In this document: positions 27,401 to 35,889 of the stretch, in pieces
Layout of the letters: every line of letters starts with the position of its first letter
Position numbering within the stretch: the first letter of the stretch is position 1
NCBI GenBank assembly: GCA_964023205.1
Contig: OZ026836.1
Location: forward strand, 1,681,501-1,745,500
Length of the DNA: 64,000 bases
Direction: 5' to 3'
DNA from: Lutraria lutraria
Lineage: Eukaryota > Mollusca > Bivalvia > Venerida > Mactridae
The notes under the pieces: model-generated
Databases searched by the model: none
The model's input: only the letters and a program-made list of their open reading frames with translations
What the model was told of the DNA's origin: nothing
Program-made: the position numbers and the translations under genes

Positions 27401-30400
27401 AGATCCTGGAGACAATGTATGGAACTTCTGTAAAGCTTTGTATTCAATATCAATCCTCTGTTCACCTAATGGGAAACCTTCCCCTAAACACTGAAAACAA
27501 CAATACATTAACTCTGTAATTCTTAAATATCAATAAGCAAGTGTGGTATTTCAATTTCTACAAATCTTAAATAATTCATTCTATTTTTTTTCCACAAAAA
27601 TATTTTTTGTAATCCTATTACCAAGCACCTAATCTCATCACTGTTTTAAAGTCTATTTTGTTTACACATTTCATTTCATCGCATTGATGTTCGACAGTTC
27701 TATCAGCAGATAGTGCTCTATTATGGTTGACCACATTGAGGACATGCCTCATCCATACAGCCAAACTCATCTCGTGTAATCATTGATGTGATAAAATATT
27801 GTTCAGAATGCAATCCTTGATTCTAAATCTTCATAAAATTATGTTTTTAAATGGTATATAATGACACCAATGTAAATTATAGAAATTAAATGTTTCATTC
27901 TTTATGTTAAAGTCAAGAAATTTATTCTTTTGATAATACACTATACAACAATAAAAGTTCCTGAACAATTTACAAGGTTTGATGAGTAATAAAATTAATA
28001 CAACAACAATTAGTAAGTAAATTAGTTAAATTGTAATATCTCAGGCCTGCAGCCCATAATAGAAACATGATCTTCAAAAAACTACTGACATATTACACAT
28101 GTAACATAAAGATTGATGAGTTAGCAGTAGCAGAATTGATATCAGTATACATGTACTATAATATAATAAGTCTATAGTACAGTATTTAATGCATATTTCT
28201 GTCTAAGTTCCAGCATCTTACAGGTTTTTATGAAGATTATAAATTCAACTCATTCAATACATAAATATGGGTACTGAGTATACTGAGGTTACACTACCTC
28301 AGGTAATCTTACTTCTTACCTTGATATACGGCAGTGAATGTTTTACAACTATACTTCTACCATTAGCACCAATCACACGTGCAACTACATTCAAGTTACC
28401 ATCTCCAATTTCCTCCACAACAACATTCTCATCAGCTTCAAATCTCTACAAATTAAACAAAAGTTATTATAGCATATCAATTATGACTAAATGAATTGTG
28501 TAATTACAGTAAAAATACATGAGAAAATACAAGAAGGTATAATTAATTAATCAACTGACACTTGATTATTTCATTAAAAATACATTCTCAAATTTGTTAA
28601 ACTGTACGTAATACAATATATGTATAAATGTACAACATTTGATAGTGATCTGTGAAGATCTGCCAATTTAATGTTAAATTAAAATTTAATAATATACATC
28701 TCAGGTAATATAATATGCTTACACCATTGACCAGTTTTAGGTCTATTCATTATATAAATCATGTGTCAAAAGTACATTATTAACATATACAATCATATTA
28801 TTCAGTCAATACTTATATATCCATATGGACTTAATCACTTGTATATAACAGTGTTGTGCTACTGATACTTTAATATATGCATGTATTGTTATATTACATA
28901 ATTACATGTACAGTACCTGATTATATTCATGACTGTGTAGATTAATTAGTTTACATACAATACTGATTATGATCTGAATGACTTAAAGACATTGAACCAG
29001 GAATGCGAGGCATGTGACTTATGGACCAGAAAGTCCCCTAATTCCACAGTAGGGGGTAATAAAACAGACAGGGTCATTGATAGACTAGCACCTGTTTACA
29101 TATCTGTTACTCTATGCTTATAAAAACAAAAGCAATTTAGTCATAAACTTATTATCACTGTAAATCAATAAAATTTATTACCCCACTTTTTGACTAGGTG
29201 TCAAGTCTACAGACCGTGACCAGACTGGTTTTATCTGATTAGGGGCAATAAAACAATTAAGAGATTAGACCACATGTGGATTTTGGGGGGGGTCACTTAT
29301 ATAGTAGCTGTTCAATGTCTTTAAAGACATTGAACCAGGAATGCGAGGCATGTGACTTATGGACCAGAAAGTCCCCTAATTCCACAGTAGGGGGTAATAA
29401 AACAGACAGGGTCATTGATAGATAGCACCTGTTTACATAATCTGTTACTCTATGCTTATAAAAACAAAAGCAATTTAGTCATAAACTTATTATCACTGTA
29501 AATCAATAAAATTTATTACCCCACTTTTTGACTAGGTGTCAAGTCTACAGACCGTGACCAGACTGGTTTTATCTGATTAGGAGCAATAAAACAATTAAGA
29601 GATTAGACCACATGTGGATTTGGGGGGGGGGTCACTTATATAGTAGCTGTCCAATGTCTTTAAAGACATTGAACAGCTCCCCCCCCCCTAAAAACGACTG
29701 GATGACTAATTTCTCAATTGTTTTATTGCCCCTTATCATTTTAATCCTGTCTGATCAAAGTCTGCATGTAGACTTAATCAGGAATGCTATATTACATAAA
29801 TGTAATATAGCATCCCTGACTTAATTAAAGACATTGAACAGCTACTATATAAGTGACCCCCCCCAAAATCCACATGAGGTCTAATCTCTATATTGTTTTA
29901 TTGCCCCTAATGGGATTAATCCTGTCTTATCACGGTCAGCTAAATGTCTGTAGACTTGACACCTAGTCATGCACATAAGAGGGTCATAAATTGTATTGAT
30001 CTTTAGTGATAATTAGTTTATGGAAAATTCCTGTTGTTTTATAACCATTTTATGTAATTAATGAATGTTATCCTTTAATGTTACCAGATTATGTAAAAAC
30101 AGACTTAGATATATACTAGAATATAACAGTTATAATGTACTGTAACTACTATTTTATTCCTTCCTTTGTTTTCTTCTTTATACATCAAAAATGCAACTGA
30201 ACGCTTCTTCTATTTCTAAATTATATCATTCTATTTCTACATGGAATTATTTTTTACAAGATTCTTAATAATAACTTGCAAAGAAACTATGTTTATACCT
30301 ATACTGCTTGAGAAAATATATTGGTTAAAAATATTTAATTTAACAGGTAAAAGTGTTAAAATATGTTTGTATTAATTTCACAAAATGGACTGTTTTATTT

Positions 30401-31480
30401 ATTAATCAAAATCATCGGTTTGCAGCAAAGAGCATTTATTTGTGTAATTAATTTCTTTAATAATATTATTTTTAATATTTTGCATTTAATATAAACATAC
30501 TTCTTGTTTAAAAAAGATCATTAATTTTATATTATTGATTAAACATTGAATCAATTTAAGTATCTATACAGTAGCTATATATTAGCCATATATAGTAACT
30601 GATTATATAATTAGAAGCTAGTCTATCAATGACCCTGTCAGTTTTATTGGACTCCCTACTGTGGAATATACAGGACTGCTGGGTCTTAGTCACATGCCTG
30701 GCATTCCTGGTTCAATGTCTTTAACACCAAGTAAAAATTGGGGTTATAAATTTTATTGATTTATAGTGATAATTAAAAGTAGTTTATGACTAGATCTATA
30801 ATATAACTTCCTAGCTGTAGTATTTTATAAGCATATATAGTAACTGATAATTAATGTAAAACTAAGGCTATCAATGACCATGCAAGGACTTAAATGTATA
30901 TATGTATATATAAGTCCTTGCATTATGTTAATTTAAACTATATATGTAAGTCCTTGCATTATGTTTAAACTAAGTCCTTGCAGTGACCATGCAGGGCTGT
31001 CTGTTTTATTACCCCCTGCTGCGGAATACAGAGGACTGTTGGTCCACAAGTCACATGCCTCGCATTCCTGGTTCAATGCACAGGTTCAATGTGATATGTT
31101 AATAAGAGAGATTGCTTAAAAGTCTTTAAATAACGCCAAGTTATATAATTCGTCTTTCACGTTTTAAATGGGTTTTGTAAGCATTTCCGTGGTCGATCCG
31201 GGTCGACGTGTGGGATCAAATCAAATATCACGTAACTATATACTGCACATCTATGCAGTGGCGCTAAATATTTAGATTTACAATATATGCATATAAATTA
31301 CATTATGTACCCAACTAGCTTGGGTCCCAAGTTGAACTGTTCGTGCGAAGATCAAGGACTGTACGGTATGTATATAAATCCTTGCGAAGATAAAACAATT
31401 AACAAATAAATATTTTATCTACTAACACACGCTTCAGGTATTTCCTTACAATCCTTCACGCGTTGTCCCCATTCATCCAT
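21437..31480 (-). CDS. MTNK: Methylthioribose kinase, 8 exons, 379 aa
   Basis: Phosphorylates 5-methylthioribose in the methionine salvage cycle; presumably cytosolic. Exons, 5' to 3': 31480-31427, 28445-28320, 27490-27361, 26736-26565, 26013-25790, 24355-24179, 23465-23357, 21584-21437. All junctions are GT-AG and the phases join into one frame. The start ATG has an in-frame TAG three codons upstream. Diagnostic family motifs: EIGDGNLN with the GDGN loop at residues 32-35, the Lys53 region (IVVKHSLPY), HGDLHTGSIMV with catalytic-loop Asp226, and IDAEFA with the D-x-E metal site Asp243/Glu245, then the GYDLG..NFLFSYY block. Length is close to bacterial MtnK (about 400 aa). Intron 1 holds MITEs, intron 7 a large minisatellite. 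It is head to head with ATF4. Most animals studied use MTA phosphorylase instead. Identification is confident from motifs. Confidence 0.93.
21593..22749. repeat. 25-bp minisatellite, about 47 copies, in MTNK intron 7
   Basis: Tandem array with unit GTCAAGTCTATCTGTAATAC plus ATGTA (25 bp); about seven units are 21-bp variants lacking four bases. Units are nearly identical, with only scattered substitutions, so the array is young or homogenised. It begins 8 bp from the exon 8 acceptor of MTNK. On the transcribed (minus) strand each unit contains TTGAC (a branchpoint-like yUnAy) and TGTATTACAG (an acceptor-like sequence). There are no spacers, so it is not a CRISPR array. Confidence 0.95.
22749..22932. 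mobile_element. Dispersed element family B, copy 1
   Basis: Shares its layout with 39836-39977: ACAGTCAAA-like start, CCACC(C)TGTGAATAAA, a middle block with ATTATT and ACAAA, (C/T)GAATAAAG, ATGTC(T)TTCC, then GGTGG.C..TGTT(C/T)ACAGG. The ends are loosely inverted (TCAAACCTG...CAGGTCAA), so it may be a MITE. It directly adjoins the minisatellite. Confidence 0.6.
24643..24868. mobile_element. MITE family A, copy 2
   Basis: Longest of the three copies (226 bp), in MTNK intron 5. It starts TACAGAGCAACCTTT and ends TCTGGAGGGCGTACTGTA, the approximate inverted terminus. The central GTTGTTG-rich block is partly duplicated relative to the other copies. Confidence 0.7.
26335..26530 (+). repeat. Dispersed repeat family D, copy 2
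   Basis: Second copy of the repeat at 10742-10930, located in MTNK intron 4 and running opposite to MTNK. It shares GAAAGTAC, TTGCACTGCAA and AACAATTGCATGG.TGGATGTAGA. Confidence 0.65.
26786..27125 (-). mobile_element. tRNA-derived SINE family S, copy 1 (minus), in MTNK intron 3
   Basis: The reverse complement starts with a degenerate tRNA-like head with box B GGTCGCGGGTTTGATCCTC and shares its body (TCC.AACTATTGAG-like, GGCGTGTATTG-like and CCAG.AAA blocks, GGGATATAAAT, CTC..TCT.GGG) and tail (AGGCCGTTA) with the plus-strand copy at 50187-50490 and the truncated copy at 41813-42035. It lies in the same orientation as the host gene. Confidence 0.65.
28984..29322 (+). mobile_element. TTAA-bounded MITE family T, copy 1
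   Basis: 339-bp element bounded by TTAA, with inverted termini AGACATTGAAC at the left and GTTCAATGTCT at the right. It has no ORF. It lies in MTNK intron 1 and is directly followed by copy 2, sharing a single TTAA at the junction (GTCT-TTAA-AGAC). TTAA target sites are the hallmark of piggyBac-type transposition, so it is probably a non-autonomous piggyBac-like MITE; the terminal sequence itself was not matched to a known family. Confidence 0.75.
29320..29664 (+). mobile_element. TTAA MITE family T, copy 2 (tandem)
   Basis: Nearly identical to copy 1 in the same orientation, with only a handful of differences (for example TTCAATGTCT versus CCAATGTCT at the right end). The near identity indicates a recent duplication or insertion, or an assembly duplication. 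Confidence 0.75.
29661..29825 (-). mobile_element. Partial inverted TTAA MITE with embedded palindrome
   Basis: Starts at the shared TTAA with AGACATTGAACAGCT, then a poly-C run and a block matching the reverse complement of copies 1 and 2 (ATTGTTTTATTGCCCCT). It is truncated after about 110 bp. The remainder is a palindrome, GAATGCTATATTACAT-AA-ATGTAATATAGCATC, at about 29782-29815. Confidence 0.6.
29826..30726 (-). mobile_element. Inverted TTAA MITE family T, long copy
   Basis: Begins TTAA-AGACATTGAACAGCTA and ends GGTTCAATGTCT-TTAA at 30723-30726, the reverse orientation of copies 1 and 2. At about 900 bp it is longer than the 339-bp copies because of an AT-rich interior insertion near 30020-30600. 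With the direct copies upstream it forms a large inverted arrangement inside MTNK intron 1. Confidence 0.65.
30727..31079 (-). mobile_element. Inverted TTAA MITE family T, 5'-damaged copy
   Basis: Shares ATAAATTTTATTGATTTA.AGTGATAAT and the right end (CTGTCTGTTTTATTACCCCCT.CTG, GTCACATGCCTCGCATTCCT, GGTTCAATG) with the other copies, but lacks the left terminus. It contains an internal set of GCAAGGACTTA/TAAGTCCTTGC inverted motifs near 30883-30985. Confidence 0.6.
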
Positions 31481-31605
31481 TACAACCTAATATCCGAAAT
31501 ACGCCACTTCCTTGTTGACAGCATGTACACGGGTTTCCTCGACGTTCACTTCCGAGTTAATATCTAGAACGTTATGCTATTTATAGTCATTGATAAAAAT
31601 AAGTG

Positions 31606-31613
31606 TAACGTCA
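31606..31613. promoter_or_regulatory. CRE-like site in MTNK/ATF4 shared promoter
   Basis: TAACGTCA differs by one base from the CREB/ATF consensus TGACGTCA. It lies between the divergent MTNK (31480, minus) and ATF4 (leader upstream of 32076, plus) genes. Function is inferred only. Confidence 0.4.
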
Positions 31614-31686
31614 GAGGTGTGTGTGAATGATCCAATGATAAACGGTGATTCCGCAAACGACCTTTGGCAAATAGCCAACTCTTGTC

Positions 31687-31695
31687 TGATGCAAC
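31687..31695 (+). promoter_or_regulatory. CARE (C/EBP-ATF response element) in shared promoter
   Basis: TGATGCAAC exactly fits the ATF4:C/EBP consensus TGATGNAAN. It is 207 bp upstream of the MTNK start codon and about 300 bp upstream of the first ATF4 upstream ORF, so it could serve either gene. An octamer ATGCAAAT follows at 31877-31884. Binding is inferred from motif match and context. Confidence 0.5.
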
Positions 31696-31988
31696 TTTTT
31701 CGACCGATTTACTACTGGTTATCATCCGCGACAGTCATGTAGTCCTCTGGTAAAAATTAAATGACAAGTTAAACACTTAATTTCACATCAAATTGTTATT
31801 GTTTTACTAGTATGCTCTCAAAATGATTGTTATCAAACCTTTCGTCTATATTCTATCTCAATTTTTAAGTGATTTCATGCAAATCGCGCAGTGATACAAA
31901 GCAGTCCATAGAGGGAAATCTCCGACGTCGTTGTGCGTGCGGCATACCATGTTCTCAAAGTGACGAATACAGTAAAGTGAAAATATTA

Positions 31989-32009
31989 ATGATGAAAATG
32001 GGAGCTTAG
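31989..32009 (+). promoter_or_regulatory. ATF4 candidate uORF1 (6 codons)
   Basis: ATGATGAAAATGGGAGCT then TAG: a six-codon upstream ORF closed by two consecutive in-frame TAG stops (32007-32012), 62 nt before the overlapping uORF. In mammalian ATF4 a very short first uORF permits re-initiation; this would be its counterpart if the transcript starts upstream of 31989, which the sequence does not prove. Confidence 0.5.
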
Positions 32010-32071
32010 TAGGCAACCGACGGCCCGTGCCAAAGCATTGCTTTGCACTAGAACACAATTAAATTATCACC

Positions 32072-32837
32072 ATGGCGTGAGTACAGTTTTTATATCGTTA
32101 TACTTGGATTTTCTTGATTTGTTCCGACTTGTGTGAAGTTTTTACGCAGTGCCAATTTGGCATTTCGTCGGCGCCATATTGAACAGAATGTTTTTGTTTT
32201 GGGGTTGTTGATAGTGTTGACAGTCCATCCGATGTGGATTCAGAATGTAATTAGGTCAACTTGAAATATTTATGATTGGTGAATCATACAATGATTTATT
32301 GAACACCATATTGATTAACCAATTTTCTTACATATCCACGTGGCGTTAATATCTTTAATATGATCCTCAATTCACCTCGTTTTGTTCTTAGTGATTTGGT
32401 ACAAAGAGCATTTTATATAACGTTTCATAAATATATTATGTCCTTCTTCCCTTGAGTAACTAAATGTTCATTGATAGTTGGATATATATATACTTTGACA
32501 CATGACCATATATGGTCATTAACTGAACACCGCCCAGAATACTTGGTAAAGAAGAGTACTTAGGCTTTTGTTTGGATTTCTTTGTCATTGATTTTAAAAA
32601 GATTCCTGTCATTTAGTGCAAAGTTTATGAAATTGATTTTAAGCCCATGTACTTTAAAAATACCTTTTTCTTTCCAGGTCCCTTCGCATTGACCAATTCC
32701 TGGCATCAGCCACAGACAGTTTCTCATATATACAGCACACATACATAACTGAATATGTTCAGTACAGTGGATTCACAGAATCAAATGGAATTCCTGGAAG
32801 TTCCATTGGGTCTGTCGGCAAACTTGTTTGCCGATGA
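32072..32837 (+). CDS. ATF4 overlapping uORF (uORF2), spliced, 54 codons
   Basis: ATG at 32072 in a strong context (CACCATGG) in a leader exon that ends at 32076 with donor GTGAGT. A pyrimidine-rich acceptor (TTTTTCTTTCCAG) starts the next exon at 32678. Joined, the frame runs MASLRIDQFLASATDSFSYI... for 54 residues and stops at TGA 32835-32837. The main ATF4 ATG (32755) lies inside it in another frame, giving an 83-nt overlap. From memory, mammalian ATF4 uORF2 has 59 codons and also overlaps by 83 nt. Its expected role is to block ATF4 translation unless eIF2-alpha is phosphorylated. The splice is predicted, not observed. Confidence 0.75.
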
Positions 32838-34399
32838 CCTTGATATTGAGGGTAGCATTCTTGATATGAAATTTGATGAGGGTCTAAAAAAATCAAATGC
32901 TGCCAATCAGTCTCTGGAAGACCTGTTTCTTCCAGATACTACTGAAGGTAATTATACACATGACATTTTAAATAAATTTGCTATCGTCTGCTTTTCAAAC
33001 AATAAAGACAGGATTGGAACGAGCTCATTGTATTCGTCACTGAAAAGACCAGTCTCAAGGGTTTTACAGCAGCTTTGCCAGGATCTGCTGTTGTTGGCCT
33101 CTTTATTCTAGTTCCAGCTTTTACTGTATATAATTTTGTGTACTAAATCTATTTTAATTTATTGGAGATGAGGCAACTATCTCAGTTAACCCTTTTCTGA
33201 GGTCACCCTTCCAGTTTATAAAGAGGGCTTCTGGCCTAATCTTGGGAGGAAGAAGCAAATGCTGTTCAAAGTCAAACACTGTTGTTTTAGAATAGCTAGT
33301 TTTATTCTGTGTATTATTTAAAATTTTATCTCGTCTGATTCACAGTTTCTTTGTTATTATGATAATCCTTTTCAATATTATTCTTAAGTTTTGATGGAAC
33401 AATTTCTCTGCTCTTTCAGACCCTCTTGGTGAAGAATGGATGGAGACATTGGACTTGGAGCCATTCTTAGAAAATGTTGACATCAGTGTATCTGATAATG
33501 TCCAACCAGTGAAGAAAGTAGAAGCAGAGGTCCTTGACATTTCCACACTTCTGAGTTTGCCTATAAACGTCAGTGAAGTCAAATCAGAGCCCAGAAAGGA
33601 AGGCATGAAAGCTTCAGCATATGACCTTCTGAAAGCACTTCTGCTTGAACAGCAGCCAATCAAGACAGAGGAGATTTCCTTGGAAATCCCACAACCTGGT
33701 AAAATTCAGTCATCTCACGATGAGAGTTCCAAATCACCAGTTGCTGTTGTTCCATTCTTTGATTTCAGTGGTTGCGACACTGTTGATGATGCACAAAGTT
33801 CAGTCCTTCATTCGTTTGAAAACTTAATTCAGCCGGAAATCTCTTTGGATAATGGTGACATTGTTGAAATAGATTTGACACCTGGACTTGATAGTTCCAT
33901 AACTCAATCTGAAGTCAGTTCTATTGACAATTCAAGCTACATTTGTTCACCATTGAGCAATGAGTCAGATTCAATTCTGTCTTCTGGACCATCTTCACCA
34001 TTTGGGTCGACAGATGATTTCTCTACTATTGATACAAGTTACCTTGGAGACGAAACTTGCTCAAGCTCTGCAAAGGGTAGTCAAGTTTCTGATGAAAGTT
34101 TTACTAAATTGAAATCAAAAGTCAAGCGTGAAAAAGTTACATCTTCTCCTTACGATTCTGATGCTAGTGTTACCAATGTGTCAGATAAACGCTTACGCAA
34201 AAAAATGCAAAACAAGAATGCCGCCACTCGATATCGTGTGAAGAAAAGAAATGAAAAGGAAACGCTACAGGAACAAGAAGTACGACTATCGGACAAAAAC
34301 AAAGAATTAAAAGAGAAAGTTGAATCCATTCACAGAGAGATTCAATACATGAAAGAACTCATGCAAGAAATTAACAAGGCTAAGAAATCTAAAATATAA
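32755..34399 (+). CDS. ATF4: ATF4/CREB2-type bZIP transcription factor, 390 aa
   Basis: Nuclear transcription factor of the integrated stress response; the mollusc orthologue known from Aplysia is CREB2, a memory repressor. Coding exons are 32755-32947 and 33420-34399 (GAAG|GTAATT donor, CTCTTTCAG acceptor, phase 1); a leader exon ends at 32076 and the coding exon begins at 32678. The N-terminal two thirds is acidic and Ser/Asp-rich. The bZIP spans residues 320-385: basic region KNAATRYRVKKRNEKE with the family's AATRYR signature, then a zipper with heptad positions L347, L354, L361, I368, M375, I382, ending REIQYMKELM as in ATF4. A serine cluster near DSILSSGPSSPFGS sits where ATF4 has its beta-TrCP degron, but no exact DSGxxS is present. 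An AATAAA overlaps the stop (34398-34403). Very likely translationally controlled by its uORFs. Confidence 0.93.
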
Positions 34400-34403
34400 T
34401 AAA

Positions 34404-35142
34404 CTTTTGGTAGTTTCAGTGACAATGAAGTAGTTTATATTCATGTTCCTGTTGTGTTTTAACTACTCATTTATTGTACATATTTCATCCTGCTTTATTT
34501 ATGAAGAAAATCAAACAAACAAGTGTTGCTTTTTTGTGGGTCATTCATTTTATTTTATGTCATACTTCGAGGAGAGGAAAATCATACAAACATAAAAAAT
34601 ACTCAATATTTGATTACATAACCAGGGTTTTCAATATATGTCAAACTTTTAAGGGTGATATATCATTATATGATTATTGGCTGATCATTTAAAGAATCCG
34701 CAAAATTTCTTAATTGCAAGAGTCAGAGTACCATTTTAAGGATCCAATGAAAGCCTTGATATAACAATTCATATAAAATGAGTGCAGCAAGACAGTATAT
34801 TGTTGAATTCACAGTAGTAAGCACTTTGTCAAATCAATGAAAAAATACCACATTAACACCTGCAGAAATCTTATATTATTTCATCAAGTAAATACACTTA
34901 ACAGTCAATGCAGGGTCTCTGCACACTAACTGCAAATAATACAGACCTAGTATATAACCAATTAAACACCATGATACCAGCAATTCCTGGAAGCATTAAT
35001 CAGAGCTAGAATGCCAATAATGAAAGCAAGGGTTGTTTTTTTTGGAGGCTGAAATTCAACCCAAATCCTGTCTTAAATATGTTTTCCCCTAAATTCATAA
35101 GAAATTCCACTTCAGTGAAATTTAATTTTATAACCTATTGGC
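34404..35142. other. ATF4 3' UTR / intergenic
   Basis: AT-rich sequence after the ATF4 stop, probably its 3' UTR in part. No further gene or repeat recognised. Confidence 0.4.
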
Positions 35143-35889
35143 ATAGCTCGACCATGAGTTTTTGAGCCGTGACGGAAGAATACACTAAATCAACTTGGGG
35201 ATGTGGATATGTTGTTGAATAAAAGGCATTCACAGATAATATATAAGTCTAATTTAGCAAGTGTCGTTGGCGAAGTGGGTAGAACACACATATTCACTAT
35301 GAGCCAACAGGCACGAGTTCAATTCCAGATTGCACCATACTTTTTTTTTCGGACATATTACATACTTTTTAAAAGATTTTTTTCTTTTCTAGTCCGTTTT
35401 TGTTTTATTTAAATAAATTCATATTGCACAATACAGTTCAGTTCACAGATCTACTTCACTCTGTGTCTGTCGATGACCCTTCACTGAAGTTTTATCTGTC
35501 TCCGAGTTAGACAGGGAGTCTGAATCAAACATATATTCTTTTTAGAATATCAAGTTTGTTTAATTTTAAAAACTCAGAATTTATGATGATAAAATTTATT
35601 TAAAACACTTTGATCATGGAAACTTTACATAAAAAATAAACTCAAGAAAAACATGCATAATAAGAGGGCTGGTGACTGGAACTGAACTCGGACTTTATTC
35701 AATACGACATCTTGAGCCAAGGCACTTTACCTATTGCGCCAGCATTACAGTCATTATTGTGCTGGCTAAATTTATCTTATCAATATGTTTTCTATAGTCA
35801 GATTTGTTCCGATTATCCACATCCCCTATTTGACTTAGTGGACTATTCTGAATAATTTTGTCACGGCTCAAAACTCATGGTCAAGCTAT
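35143..35889. mobile_element. Inverted pair of tRNA-headed SINE-like elements
   Basis: The outer ends are inverted repeats of about 65-75 bp: ATAGCTCGACCATGAGTTTT at 35143 and its near complement ending at 35889, both continuing into GAGCCGTGAC and GGGGATGTGGAT. Inside each half is a tRNA-like segment: plus strand about 35262-35338 (TTGGCGAAGTGGGTAGAAC, GAGTTCAATTCC) and minus strand about 35750-35668 (TGGCGCAATAGGTAAAGTG, GAGTTCAGTTCC), matching box A and box B. The halves meet in the T/A-rich centre. Neither half folds into a full tRNA by eye. Confidence 0.6.

Noticed and set aside
32755..33111. 118-codon ATF4 frame without splicing
   Set aside because: The frame past 32947 is intron sequence; the GAAG|GTAATT donor and the 33419 acceptor give a continuous ATF4 product.
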